DNA of 64,000 nucleotides from an uncultured Eubacteriales bacterium. Its GTDB lineage: Bacteria; Bacillota; Clostridia; Oscillospirales; Oscillospiraceae. Below are positions 1 to 8,089 of this stretch, piece after piece (the stretch's first letter is position 1; every line of letters begins with the position of its first letter). Where the stretch lies: positions 1 to 64,000 of the forward strand of contig UQUO01000002.1 in NCBI GenBank assembly GCA_900544295.1, read 5' to 3'. Both the position numbers and the translations under genes were made by a program. The notes beneath the pieces were generated by a model that was not told the DNA's origin, searched no databases, and was given only the letters and a program-made list of their open reading frames with translations.

Positions 1-29
1 CCTTGTGCTAAAGAAGCGCAGGAGGGGGT

Positions 30-85
30 CAAAGGGGGAACCCTCGCCGGGGGTTCCCCCTTTGCGGGCGGTCTCCGCCGCCCGC
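30..85. other. Two adjacent perfect GC-rich hairpins
   Basis: Bases 30-43 pair perfectly with 51-64 (14-bp stem, 7-nt loop). Immediately after, 64-71 pair with 78-85 (8-bp stem, 6-nt loop). There is no T-run, so this is not a typical intrinsic terminator. It may be the 3' structure of a gene lying left of the window, or part of the intergenic repeat. Confidence 0.55.
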
Positions 86-203
86 AGCCCCTGCGCACCG
101 TTGTAACGCCGGTTGTGAACGAACGCCGGGCGGGGGTGGAGCCCCGCCCCTACAGGGGGGATGGAGGAACGTGGTGAGGTGGCGATGGACGAAGAAAAGG
201 GTC

Positions 204-356
204 GTCGAGGACGCCGACCCCTACGGGTTGCGACGAGGTCGGGCCGCGTGCCGCTGGATTTACAGGGTGCGGGACGCGGCGTGGGAACTGGTGAAAACGC
301 CGCCACCGGCGGCGTTTAGATTTCATTTGTGGGACGTCGAGGACGCCGTCCCCTAC
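204..356. repeat. Direct repeat pair, 21 bases, 20/21 identical
   Basis: Copies lie at 204-224 and 336-356. Both read GTCGAGGACGCCG, then A or T, then CCCCTAC. They are 132 bp apart with unrelated sequence between them, apart from the 10-bp-stem hairpin at 295-317. Likely remnants of a dispersed intergenic element. Confidence 0.6.
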
Positions 357-422
357 TGGGTTCCTACATATCTTAGGTTTCCGCGAAAACATAAGGCTCT
401 GCTCCTGCAGCGGTTAAAAACA

Positions 423-450
423 AAAAGCTCCGCCTCTCGGCGGAGCTTTT
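423..450 (-). terminator. Intrinsic terminator of rpsU
   Basis: Bases 423-434 pair with 439-450 around a 4-nt loop (12-bp stem, A-rich on one side and T-rich on the other). It sits 3 nt past the rpsU stop codon at 454-456. Read on the minus strand it ends in a T-rich run, and the A/T-flanked stem could also stop plus-strand transcription. Confidence 0.9.
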
Positions 451-453
451 CTT

Positions 454-639
454 TTAATAATAGCGCTTGTTCTTGTTCTTGCGGGCGGCTTCGGACTTTT
501 TGCGGCGCTTGACGCTGGGGCTCTGGTAGTACTCCTTCTTCCTCAGGTCAGCCAGGACGCCGGCCTTGGCGCAGCTGCGCTTGAAACGCTTGAGTGCGTT
601 ATCCAGCGACTCGTTTTCCTTAACGTAAATCTCAGACAT
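454..639 (-). CDS. rpsU: 30S ribosomal protein S21
   Basis: Small basic protein of the 30S subunit platform, involved in initiation on mRNA. The 61-residue product begins [20 protein letters not shown] and ends in a Lys/Arg-rich tail ([15 protein letters not shown]), both diagnostic of bS21. The start at 639 is set by GGAGGGAGGG a few bases upstream; a longer in-frame start at 684 has no such site and adds residues not found in the family. It lies downstream of leuS but has its own consensus promoter in the gap and a strong terminator right after the stop, so it can be made independently of the upstream operon. Confidence 0.97.
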   Translation of the reverse strand: MSEIYVKENESLDNALKRFKRSCAKAGVLADLRKKEYYQSPSVKRRKKSEAARKNKNKRYY

Positions 640-703
640 TCTATTCCCTCCCTCCAAAGACACCTTGCGGCGCAGTAAGGGCAATTAACCCGTTAGCATA
701 TGC

Positions 704-732
704 ATTATAATTACTTCGCGCGCCGATGTCAA
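704..732 (-). promoter_or_regulatory. Perfect-consensus sigma-A promoter of rpsU
   Basis: On the minus strand TTGACA (732-727) is followed after exactly 17 nt by TATAAT (709-704), a 12/12 match to consensus. Transcription should start near 697, giving a leader of roughly 58 nt before rpsU. The -35 box begins 8 nt past the end of leuS. Confidence 0.9.
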
Positions 733-739
733 GAAAAAC

Positions 740-3280
740 TCACTTGGAGGGCTTCACGATAATGTTTACCAGCTTGTCCCTCACTACTATCGTTTTCACT
801 ATCGCGCAGCCGTCGGTGAACTTCTTCACCTTCTGGTCGGCCAGCGCGGCCTCCACGGCGACGGCGTCCTCGCAGCCGGCGGGGACGACGACGGTGCTCC
901 TCAGTTTGCCGTTCACCTGGACGGCTATCTCCTTCTCGTCGTCGAGCGTCTTGGCCTCGTCGTACTGCGGCCAGGGGCTCAGGCTGGCGATGCCCTCGAA
1001 GCCCTGTATCTCCCAAAGCTCCTCGGCCATGTGCGGCGCAAAGGGGCTCAGCAGGGCCAGCAGGGCCTTCATATCGCCGCGGCTGGGCGCGTGCTCGGCA
1101 AACTGGTTCATCAGCGTCATCATCGCGGCGATGGCGGTGTTGAACTTCATGTTCTCTATGTCCTCGCTGACTTTCTTGATGCAGCGGTGGACTTCCTTCT
1201 CGTTGGCGGCGGAGTAGCTCTCGTCGCCCTCGATGCGGTTCTCGGCCATGGCCCAGATGCGGTCCAGGAAGCGCTTGCAGCCCTTGACGGCACTCGGATT
1301 CCAGGGCGCGGCCTTTTCAAAGTCGCCCAGGAACATGATATACAGCCTCAGCGTATCTGCGCCGAACTCCTTGACCACGCTGTCAGGGTTCACGACGTTA
1401 CCCAGGCTCTTGCTCATCTTAACTATGGGGTGCTCGGCCATTTCGCCGTATTTCTCCACCAGGTACTCGCGCACGGCCTTCTCGCTGCCGTACTCGGCCA
1501 GCAGCTTGTCGCGGTCGTCATCGCTGAGGTTGGCGTAGTTGTGCGGGTTCAGGCCGAGGATCATGCCGTGGCTCGTGCGCTTGGCGTAGGGCTCCTTCGT
1601 CGGCACGGCGCCGATGTCATAGAGGAACTTGTGCCAGAAGCGGCTATACAGCAGGTGCAGCGTCGTGTGCTCCATGCCGCCGTTATACCAGTCCACGGGG
1701 CTCCAGTAGTCCAGGGCCTCTTCGCTCGCCAGGGCCTGGTCGTTATCCGGGTCGAGGTAGCGCAGGAAGTACCAGCAGGAGCCGGCCCAGTTGGGCATGG
1801 TATCCGTCTCGTGCTCGGCTGGGCCGCCGCACTTCGGGCAGGTACACTCCACCCAGTCGCGCATGTGCGCGAGCGGGCTCTCGCCGTTGTCGGTCGGCTC
1901 ATAGCTCTCGACGTCCGGCAGCAGCAGGGGCAGGTCCTTCTCGTCCATGGGCACCCAGCCGCACTTCGGGCAGTTGATTATGGGGATGGGCTCGCCCCAG
2001 TAGCGCTGGCGGGAGAAGACCCAGTCGCGCAGCTTGAAGTTCACCTTCTCGCGGCCAAGGCCCTTCTCGGACAGCCACTTTATCATGGCCGGGATGGCGT
2101 CCTTTACGGTCATGCCGTCCAGGAAGCCGGAGTTCACCATGATGGCGCTCTCGTCCTTGGAGATATAGGCCTCCTTGGTCACGTCGCCGCCCTTTACGAC
2201 CTCGATTATAGGCAGGCCGAACTTCTCGGCAAACTCCCAGTCGCGCTGGTCGTGGCCCGGGACGGCCATGATAGCGCCGGTGCCGTAGCTTGCGAGGACG
2301 TAGTCGGACAGGAAGATGGGTATCTCCTCCCCGTTCACGGGGTTTATCGCGCGGACGCCCTCAAGGACAACGCCGGTCTTTTCCTTGTTCAGCTCCGTGC
2401 GCTCGAAATCGGACTTGCGCGCGGCCTCACGCTGGTAGGCGCGGACGGCGTCCAGATTCGTTATCTTGTCCGACCACTTGGCTATAAGGGCGTGCTCCGG
2501 GCTCATGACCATATAGGTCGCGCCGAAGAGCGTATCCGGCCGCGTGGTGAAGACGCACATCGTGTCCCCCGCCGTCGTGGCGAAGTCCACCTCGGCGCCC
2601 GTGGAGCGGCCTATCCAGTTGCGCTGCTGTATCTTGACGCGCTCGATATAATCAACGTCGTCCAGATCGTCCAGCAGGCGCTGGGCATACTTCGTGATGG
2701 CCAGCATCCACTGGCTCTTTTCCTTCTTGATGACCTCGCCGCCGCAGCGCTCGCAGACGCCGTTCACAACCTCTTCGTTTGCCAGGACTATCTTGCAGCT
2801 CGTACACCAGTTGACGGGCATGGAGGTCTTATACGCCAGGCCCTGCTTGTACATTTGCAGGAATATCCACTGGGTCCACTTGTAATAGTTGGGGTCCGTG
2901 GTATCGACCATGCGGTCCCAGTCAAAGCTGTAACCCAGCATTTGCAGCTGCTTTGAAAAGCGCTCGATATTGCGCTTGGTGACGTCGCGGGGGTGCATGT
3001 GGTTCTTGATGGCGTAGTTCTCGGTGGGCAGGCCGAAAGCGTCAAAGCCTATCGGGAACAGGACGTTCTCGCCCTCCATGCGGCGCTTGCGCGCGACGAT
3101 ATCCATCGCCGTATACGGCCGCGGGTGGCCGACGTGCAGTCCGTCGCCCGAGGGATAGGGGAACTCTATGAGAGGATAGAATTTCTTCCTCGTTTTATCC
3201 CCGGTAACGGCCTTGTAGGTCTTGTTCTCAAGCCAGTAGTTCTGCCATTTTTTCTCTATTCTCAGGAAATCGTAAGCCAT
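740..3280 (-). CDS. leuS: Leucine--tRNA ligase
   Basis: Class I aminoacyl-tRNA synthetase charging tRNA-Leu. At 846 residues it has normal bacterial length. Seen: the HIGH-type motif HVGHP at residues 49-53, a KMSKS loop at 621-625, CxxC zinc-ribbon pairs within the first 200 residues and in the middle of the protein, and a large connective editing domain between the halves of the catalytic core. The start [17 protein letters not shown] follows AAAGGGGAG. The 57-nt gap to rsfS holds no T-box leader, which is unusual only in that many Firmicutes control leuS that way; here it appears to be the last gene of the smc operon before rpsU. Confidence 0.97.
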   Translation of the reverse strand: MAYDFLRIEKKWQNYWLENKTYKAVTGDKTRKKFYPLIEFPYPSGDGLHVGHPRPYTAMDIVARKRRMEGENVLFPIGFDAFGLPTENYAIKNHMHPRDVTKRNIERFSKQLQMLGYSFDWDRMVDTTDPNYYKWTQWIFLQMYKQGLAYKTSMPVNWCTSCKIVLANEEVVNGVCERCGGEVIKKEKSQWMLAITKYAQRLLDDLDDVDYIERVKIQQRNWIGRSTGAEVDFATTAGDTMCVFTTRPDTLFGATYMVMSPEHALIAKWSDKITNLDAVRAYQREAARKSDFERTELNKEKTGVVLEGVRAINPVNGEEIPIFLSDYVLASYGTGAIMAVPGHDQRDWEFAEKFGLPIIEVVKGGDVTKEAYISKDESAIMVNSGFLDGMTVKDAIPAMIKWLSEKGLGREKVNFKLRDWVFSRQRYWGEPIPIINCPKCGWVPMDEKDLPLLLPDVESYEPTDNGESPLAHMRDWVECTCPKCGGPAEHETDTMPNWAGSCWYFLRYLDPDNDQALASEEALDYWSPVDWYNGGMEHTTLHLLYSRFWHKFLYDIGAVPTKEPYAKRTSHGMILGLNPHNYANLSDDDRDKLLAEYGSEKAVREYLVEKYGEMAEHPIVKMSKSLGNVVNPDSVVKEFGADTLRLYIMFLGDFEKAAPWNPSAVKGCKRFLDRIWAMAENRIEGDESYSAANEKEVHRCIKKVSEDIENMKFNTAIAAMMTLMNQFAEHAPSRGDMKALLALLSPFAPHMAEELWEIQGFEGIASLSPWPQYDEAKTLDDEKEIAVQVNGKLRSTVVVPAGCEDAVAVEAALADQKVKKFTDGCAIVKTIVVRDKLVNIIVKPSK

Positions 3281-3337
3281 TTTCAGTTCTCCCCTTTTTA
3301 TATTGTACCGCAGGCCCCTTTGACCCGAGCTCCAGGC

Positions 3338-3703
3338 TCAGACCGTAGGGCCGGGAAGGGCTGAGAGGCTTATCTCCTCCGCGTCGCTCCACAGGTGTTC
3401 GAGGTTATAAAACTCGCGCATCTCCTTCTGGAAGATGTGCACGATGACGCAGCCGAAATCCAGCAGGATCCAGCCGCCGCCGCGATAGCCCTCGCGGCGC
3501 AGGGGCGGCTCGCCCAGCTCGGAAAGGGCCTTGTCCACCTCGTCCGTCAGGGTCTTCACGTGGGTGGAGCTCGTCGCCGTGCAGATGACGAAATAGTCCG
3601 CGAGCACGGTCTGCTCCGTGGTGCACAGGAGCTTTATATCCTTGGCCATTTTAACGTCCAGCGTCCTGACCGCAGCCTCGGCTATCTCTCTCGGTGTCAG
3701 CAT
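3338..3703 (-). CDS. rsfS: Ribosome silencing factor
   Basis: RsfS (Iojap/YbeB) binds L14 on free 50S subunits and blocks subunit joining under starvation. The 121-residue product starts MLTPREIAEAAVRTLD, directly after GGGGAGGTAGGG; a longer frame to 3859 has no support. Family features visible are the ADYFVICTATSSTHV core strand and the GGWILLDFGCVIVHIF(Q) segment followed by the FYNLEHLW motif. It lies 23 nt after the LCP gene and ahead of leuS; the NadD/YqeK, LCP, RsfS order is common in Clostridia. Confidence 0.95.
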   Translation of the reverse strand: MLTPREIAEAAVRTLDVKMAKDIKLLCTTEQTVLADYFVICTATSSTHVKTLTDEVDKALSELGEPPLRREGYRGGGWILLDFGCVIVHIFQKEMREFYNLEHLWSDAEEISLSALPGPTV

Positions 3704-3726
3704 TTTCCCTACCTCCCCTTTATTCC

Positions 3727-5139
3727 TCACTGACCGGCGATGTAGCCCTGGGTCATATCCCAGGTGCCGGTCTCCATGTCGTAGGATATCATATTGATAT
3801 TTTCGCGCGTTATCTCGACTGTGAACGGGTTCAGGTACTCGTTTATGACCTCCAGCCACTCGTCGATATAGGGCAAAACATAGCTCTTGCCCAGGGCGTA
3901 GCCGTCGCCCTTCGAGGGGATGGTCTGGAAGGTGATGCTGTCCGCGTCCAGCTTCATGAATTCCGTGGCGAAATAGGCCAGGTTGCCGACGGAGACGTTG
4001 GTGTCAACGCGCTTTTCATAAATTTCAAAAATCTTCGTCAGGTTCGGGATATTCTCCAGCGAGAGGGTCTGGCGGGCCAGGGCCATGAGCAGCTTCTGCT
4101 GGAAGGCTATCCTCTCGATGTCGCCGCCGATGTAGGTGTTGGAGCCGTCGTTCGAGATACGGAAGCGCATGGCGTTCACGAAGTCGTCGCCGTCCAGGAG
4201 CTGGTAGCCCTGCTTGATATGGATGCTCACGGGCGGGTTCTGGTCAGGCGCGTCCCAGTCCATGTCGAAGGGGATGTCATAGTACACGCCGCCTATGGCG
4301 TCAACAATGTCCGCCGTGGCCTGGATGTCGATCACCGCCCAGCAGTCCACCTCGTAGCCGAGGATATCCTTCACCGCGTCGAGCAGGGCGGAGATGCCGT
4401 CGCCGCCGTTGTTGATGCTTGCGGGATAGGGTTGGTTCATCTGCTTGGGGCTTATCGGAATATTTATAAGCAGGTCACGCGGGAGGTTCACGAGGTTCAG
4501 CTTGCCCTCTACAGTGTCGAACATGCCGACAATGTTGGTATCGGTATGCAGGCCCTCGCGGTCCAGGCCGCTGACCAGGAAGGTCCAGACGCCGGGGCGC
4601 CTGTTGCTGTCCGCCTGGCCGGGCGCCACGCCGTCCACGCCGCCGGCCGAGCTGCTGTCGTCGCTGTCGTAGGTGTTGGGGCCGTTATCCTGCGTTGCGG
4701 CGGGCTTGGCCCACATCTTGAAGCCAGCATAGCCGCCTATGCAGAGTATGAGCAGCACGCAGATGGTTATGAGCGCGCCGCGCCCGCGGTGCTTGTTCCT
4801 GCGCTGCTCCTCGCGCGAGATATAGGCGTCCGAGGCAAAGTGCAGGTCGTCCTCATAGTCATAGCCGTTGCCGCCGTAGACGGTGCGGTTGGTGCTCCTT
4901 ATGTCCTCGGAGTCCCTGCGGCGGCTGCGGCGCTGAGGCTCGCTTCTGCGGGGCTTGGGCTCGGTCTTGCGGGTCTGGCCAGCGTTCCGGCTATGGCTCT
5001 GCCTTGGCGCGGGTTCATAGTCGTAGTCTTCGTAATCATAGTCCTCGCCGTAGCCGGCGTCGTAGTCGTATTCCTCGTATTTCTTTTCTTTCTCGGGCTT
5101 CTTCTTTGAGTGTTTTCCGCTTCCGCCGTAGAGATGCAT
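3727..5139 (-). CDS. LytR-CpsA-Psr (LCP) family glycopolymer transferase
   Basis: LCP enzymes attach anionic glycopolymers such as teichoic acid or capsule to peptidoglycan from the outer membrane face. The 470-residue product has a long charged, Tyr/Asp-rich then Arg-rich cytoplasmic N-terminus (1-118), one transmembrane helix at about 121-143, and an extracellular LCP domain from about 170 to 390 with the characteristic DTNIVGMFD and LVNLPRDLLINIP segments (the Arg binds the lipid pyrophosphate). The start chosen at 5139 overlaps the upstream stop as TAATG, implying translational coupling; an in-frame start 24 nt earlier is possible. The disordered acidic/Tyr-rich cytoplasmic tail is longer than usual. 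Confidence 0.9.
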   Translation of the reverse strand: MHLYGGSGKHSKKKPEKEKKYEEYDYDAGYGEDYDYEDYDYEPAPRQSHSRNAGQTRKTEPKPRRSEPQRRSRRRDSEDIRSTNRTVYGGNGYDYEDDLHFASDAYISREEQRRNKHRGRGALITICVLLILCIGGYAGFKMWAKPAATQDNGPNTYDSDDSSSAGGVDGVAPGQADSNRRPGVWTFLVSGLDREGLHTDTNIVGMFDTVEGKLNLVNLPRDLLINIPISPKQMNQPYPASINNGGDGISALLDAVKDILGYEVDCWAVIDIQATADIVDAIGGVYYDIPFDMDWDAPDQNPPVSIHIKQGYQLLDGDDFVNAMRFRISNDGSNTYIGGDIERIAFQQKLLMALARQTLSLENIPNLTKIFEIYEKRVDTNVSVGNLAYFATEFMKLDADSITFQTIPSKGDGYALGKSYVLPYIDEWLEVINEYLNPFTVEITRENINMISYDMETGTWDMTQGYIAGQ

Positions 5140-6305
5140 TACACCTTGTCCTTTCCGTACCATGCCAGGGCGCTTACGGTGGCGCCATGAGGTTCAATGC
5201 CGCTTTGCCTCAGCTCCTCCAGGCTCATCCTGAGCCCGAGGGCCATGGCGGAGTCTATGTCCTCATACGCGAGCTGCCGGAGCCGCTCCACGCCCTCAAA
5301 GTCGCGCGTGGGCTCTATATAGTCCGCGATGTAGATTATCTTTTCCAGCAGCGTCATATCCGCGCGGCCCGTCGTGTGCCAGCGGATGGCGCTGTAAATT
5401 CGCTCCGGGACGCCGAAAAGCTCCTTAGAAAGCGCCGCTCCCGTGATAGCGTGCGTGAGCTTTATATTCTCCCGCTCAAATTTATCGAACACTATACCAT
5501 ATTTCTCCGCCAATATCAACTGCTCGTCCATGCTGAGTTTTTTGGTGATATCGTGCAAAATCCCGGCCTCGGCGGCGTCGCCCGGGTCCTCGCCCCAGCG
5601 CAGGGCTAGTTTTGACGCCTCCTGCTCGCAGCCGGCAACATGGGGGATGCGCTTGGGTTTCAGGTAGGCATAGGCGCGCTCGCGCAGCCAATCGAGCTGG
5701 GGCTTCGCGCCGTAGTCGCGCAGGCGGATGATGCGCGCATAGACCTCGCCGTCGAGCACGTCCGCTCCCCTGCGGGCAACGAGCATGTCCCGCATCTCTG
5801 AGGAGGACATGGGCAGGGGCGCGGCGTCTATTATCCGCACCCGCGCGCCGTAGAGCGCCTCGAAGCGCGCGGCGCAGCGCTCTATCTCCGGCAGTTCGCC
5901 CTCGTTCCGGGGCAGGACGGCCAGAGCCGCGCCCGCGAGGATTGAGCGGAACTCGTGCCATCGCTCAAAACTCGTGAGCATATCCGTGCCTATGACGAGC
6001 CAGAGCTCCGCACCGGAATACTCCCGAGCCAGCTCCTCGACGGTGTCCGAGGTATAGCTCTCCCCTCCCCGGCGCAGCTCCATATCCGAGGTCTCGGCCT
6101 CCGGGAAGTCCCGGAAAGCGAGCTTCGTAAGCTCGAAGCGCTCCTCCGGCGTGGGGCTGCCAGCGGCCAGGGCCTTGTGCGGCGGGTCAGCCGCCGGGAT
6201 CACGAGCAGCTTATCCGGCGCGAGGGCCGCGTAGGCCAGGCGCGCCGCCCGGACGTGCGCCGGGTGCGGGGGGTTGAAGCTGCCCCCGTAGACCGCTATC
6301 CTCAT
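5139..6305 (-). CDS. nadD: NadD-YqeK fusion: nicotinate-nucleotide adenylyltransferase and HD hydrolase
   Basis: One 388-residue protein joins two enzymes usually encoded by adjacent genes. Residues 1-195 are NadD, which makes nicotinate adenine dinucleotide: GGSFNPPHPAH at 7-17 (nucleotidyltransferase HxGH site) and PMSSSEMR at 165-172. Residues 205-388 are YqeK, an HD-domain enzyme that in characterised members splits symmetrical Ap4A to ADP: metal ligands at H222, HD at 251-252, H285 and D328 (IADYIEP). The start overlaps the yhbY stop by 4 nt. Fused forms occur in some Clostridia. Coupling NAD synthesis with dinucleoside-polyphosphate removal in one chain is the notable point. Confidence 0.93.
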   Translation of the reverse strand: MRIAVYGGSFNPPHPAHVRAARLAYAALAPDKLLVIPAADPPHKALAAGSPTPEERFELTKLAFRDFPEAETSDMELRRGGESYTSDTVEELAREYSGAELWLVIGTDMLTSFERWHEFRSILAGAALAVLPRNEGELPEIERCAARFEALYGARVRIIDAAPLPMSSSEMRDMLVARRGADVLDGEVYARIIRLRDYGAKPQLDWLRERAYAYLKPKRIPHVAGCEQEASKLALRWGEDPGDAAEAGILHDITKKLSMDEQLILAEKYGIVFDKFERENIKLTHAITGAALSKELFGVPERIYSAIRWHTTGRADMTLLEKIIYIADYIEPTRDFEGVERLRQLAYEDIDSAMALGLRMSLEELRQSGIEPHGATVSALAWYGKDKV

Positions 6306-6610
6306 TTCCGCTTCTGGGACTTGGGCAGCTCTATCTTGGGGTCGGTCTCGTTGCGCTTATAGAGCACGAACTTGCTGCCTATGACCTGCACCTGCTCGGC
6401 CCGGCAGCGCTCCGAGAGCGTGTCGCAGGCCTCGCGCGCCGTCAGCATGGAGTTTTCCAGCACGCGGCCCTTTACCAGCTCTCTGGCGCGCAGGGCGTCC
6501 GAGAGCGCAGCTGTGGTGTTTTCCGTTATCCCGTCCTTGCCTATTTGCAGGATGGTGTCCTCCTTCGCAGCCAGGCCGCGAAGATAGGCTCTCTGCTTAC
6601 TTGTCAGCAT
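6302..6610 (-). CDS. yhbY: YhbY/CRM-domain RNA-binding protein
   Basis: The 102-residue product is a single CRM domain, a small fold bound to pre-50S ribosomal particles. Visible: the N-terminal MLTSKQRAYLRGLA segment, the QIGKDGIT loop (GxxG RNA-binding motif) and the VIGSKFVLYKRN strand. The start follows AAGGAG and lies inside the end of rdgB (14-nt overlap); the stop overlaps nadD by 4 nt, so all three are probably translationally coupled. Confidence 0.93.
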   Translation of the reverse strand: MLTSKQRAYLRGLAAKEDTILQIGKDGITENTTAALSDALRARELVKGRVLENSMLTAREACDTLSERCRAEQVQVIGSKFVLYKRNETDPKIELPKSQKRK

Positions 6611-7196
6611 CGCAATACTCCTTCAGCACGCGGGCAAACTCGCGCAGGGCGCGGCCCCGGTGCGAAATCTCGTTCTTCTGCTCGTGGGTCATTTCGGCCA
6701 TGGTGATGTCATGGCCCTCGGCGATGAACATGGCGTCGTAGCCGAAGCCGTTCTCGCCCTTCATATAGGTCGCTATGCGCCCCTCGCAGGTGCCGCGGGC
6801 GCGCAGGACGTCGCCGTTAGGGAACACGCAGCATATGGCTGAGACGAAACGCGCCGTGCGATGTTCCTCGCCCTCCAGATTCTTCATAAGGAATTTGCGC
6901 CGGTCCAGGTCGGAATCCTCGTGATTTCCGGTATACCTCGCGCTGTGTACGCCGGGCGCGCCGCCCAGGGCGTCCACCTCAAGGCCGGAGTCGTCGGAGA
7001 CGGCGGGCAGGCCCGTCGCCTTCATTGCTGCCTCGGCCTTGAGAAAGGCGTTTTCCTCAAAAGTCTCGCCCGTCTCGTCCACCTCGAAATCGCAGCCGGC
7101 CTCGCGCTGCGGGATGACCTCTATGCCCGTCCCAGCCAATATCTCGCGGAACTCCACGACCTTGCCCTTATTGTTCGATGCAAGTATCAGCTTCAT
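6597..7196 (-). CDS. rdgB: XTP/dITP diphosphatase (non-canonical purine NTPase)
   Basis: Ham1/RdgB family enzyme that clears ITP, dITP and XTP from the nucleotide pool. The 199-residue product carries the family signature at its N-terminus (ILASNNKGKVVEF), the substrate-binding SDDSGLEVDALGGAPGVHSARY segment, FGYDAMF and the terminal SHRGRAL motif. The ATGA overlap with the ftsY stop at 7193-7196 shows translational coupling. Confidence 0.96.
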   Translation of the reverse strand: MKLILASNNKGKVVEFREILAGTGIEVIPQREAGCDFEVDETGETFEENAFLKAEAAMKATGLPAVSDDSGLEVDALGGAPGVHSARYTGNHEDSDLDRRKFLMKNLEGEEHRTARFVSAICCVFPNGDVLRARGTCEGRIATYMKGENGFGYDAMFIAEGHDITMAEMTHEQKNEISHRGRALREFARVLKEYCDADK

Positions 7197-8089
7197 GACA
7201 GCAACGCCTCCGAAAAGGACTTCGGCTCAAAGGGCATGAGGTCGTCCATGCCCTCGCCCACGCCCACGTATTTGACCGGCACGCCCATCTCGCGCGCGAT
7301 GGCGAACACGATGCCGCCCCTCGCAGTGCCGTCCAGCTTCGTGAGGACGATGCCCGTGATATCCGCGGTGTCCGCAAACTGTTTGGCCTGGATGAGCCCG
7401 TTTTGCCCCGTGGTGGCGTCGATGACCATTAGCGTCTCGACGTCGGCCTCCGGCAGCTCGCGGGTGATTATGCGGCGAATCTTGGCCAGCTCGTTCATCA
7501 GGTTCTGCTTATTGTGCAGGCGTCCGGCCGTGTCGATGATGACGATATCCGTGCCCCTCGCCTTGGCGGCGGAGAGGGCGTCAAACACCACGGCTCCGGG
7601 GTCGGAGCCCTCACCGTGCTTCACGATGTCGGCCCCGGAGCGCTCCGCCCAGACCGTCAGCTGCTCCGCCGCCGCGGCGCGGAAGGTGTCCCCCGCCGCG
7701 AGCAGGACTTTCTTGCCCTGGGCAGTAAACTTGGCGGCGAGCTTGCCTATAGTCGTCGTCTTGCCGACGCCGTTCACGCCGACCATCAGGATGACGGAGG
7801 GCTTTGTGTCCAGCTTCAGCTCAAAGCTGCCCACGGAGAGTATGCCCGAGAGCACCTCCACGAGGCCCGCCTTGACCTCCTCCCTGCCCAGCAGAGAGCG
7901 CTCGCGGACCATGTCGCGCAGGCTGGACACCGCCTTATATGCCGTGTCCGCGCCGGAGTCCGCCACGATAAGCGCCTCCTCCAGCTCGTCAAAAAACTCC
8001 TCGTTCTCGCCCGTGAACTCGGCAAAGACGCCGCCCATCTGTCGCCGGGTCTTTTCCAGCCCGGCCTTTATCTTGTCGAAGAATCCCAT
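7193..8089 (-). CDS. ftsY: Signal recognition particle receptor FtsY
   Basis: SRP-receptor GTPase that delivers ribosome-nascent chain complexes to the Sec translocon. The 298-residue product consists of the N and G domains only: GVNGVGKTTTIGKLA (P-loop), DTAGRLHNK (G3), TKLDGTARGG (G4) and GVGEGMDDLMPFE near the C-terminus. The acidic A domain found in Proteobacteria is absent, as is usual for Clostridia. The start lies within the end of smc (22-nt overlap), the normal smc-ftsY arrangement. Confidence 0.96.
   Translation of the reverse strand: MGFFDKIKAGLEKTRRQMGGVFAEFTGENEEFFDELEEALIVADSGADTAYKAVSSLRDMVRERSLLGREEVKAGLVEVLSGILSVGSFELKLDTKPSVILMVGVNGVGKTTTIGKLAAKFTAQGKKVLLAAGDTFRAAAAEQLTVWAERSGADIVKHGEGSDPGAVVFDALSAAKARGTDIVIIDTAGRLHNKQNLMNELAKIRRIITRELPEADVETLMVIDATTGQNGLIQAKQFADTADITGIVLTKLDGTARGGIVFAIAREMGVPVKYVGVGEGMDDLMPFEPKSFSEALLS

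Larger units (their letters stand above)
1..422. other. Gene-free, repeat-rich intergenic stretch
   Basis: No convincing gene lies here. Open frames exist on both strands, but they are rich in Arg, Pro and Gly, have no ribosome binding site and resemble no family. The stretch holds GC-rich hairpins (30-64, 64-85, 128-149 and 295-317) and a near-identical 21-base direct repeat. The 295-317 hairpin has a perfect 10-bp stem with a 3-nt loop. This looks like dispersed intergenic repeat DNA of the kind often seen between genes in high-GC Clostridia; that family assignment is inference. Confidence 0.6.

Noticed and set aside
171..512. Short open frame at the left end as a possible gene
   Set aside because: Arg/Pro-rich composition, no ribosome site, overlaps the direct repeats and the rpsU terminator.
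1031..2956. Very long open frame antisense to leuS
   Set aside because: It has no ribosome binding site or family resemblance and lies fully opposite a certain gene. High-GC coding DNA routinely leaves such antisense frames open; the same applies to long frames opposite smc, the symporters and the permease genes.
3281..3337. T-box riboswitch upstream of leuS
   Set aside because: The 57-nt gap is far too short and contains no T-box sequence or antiterminator.
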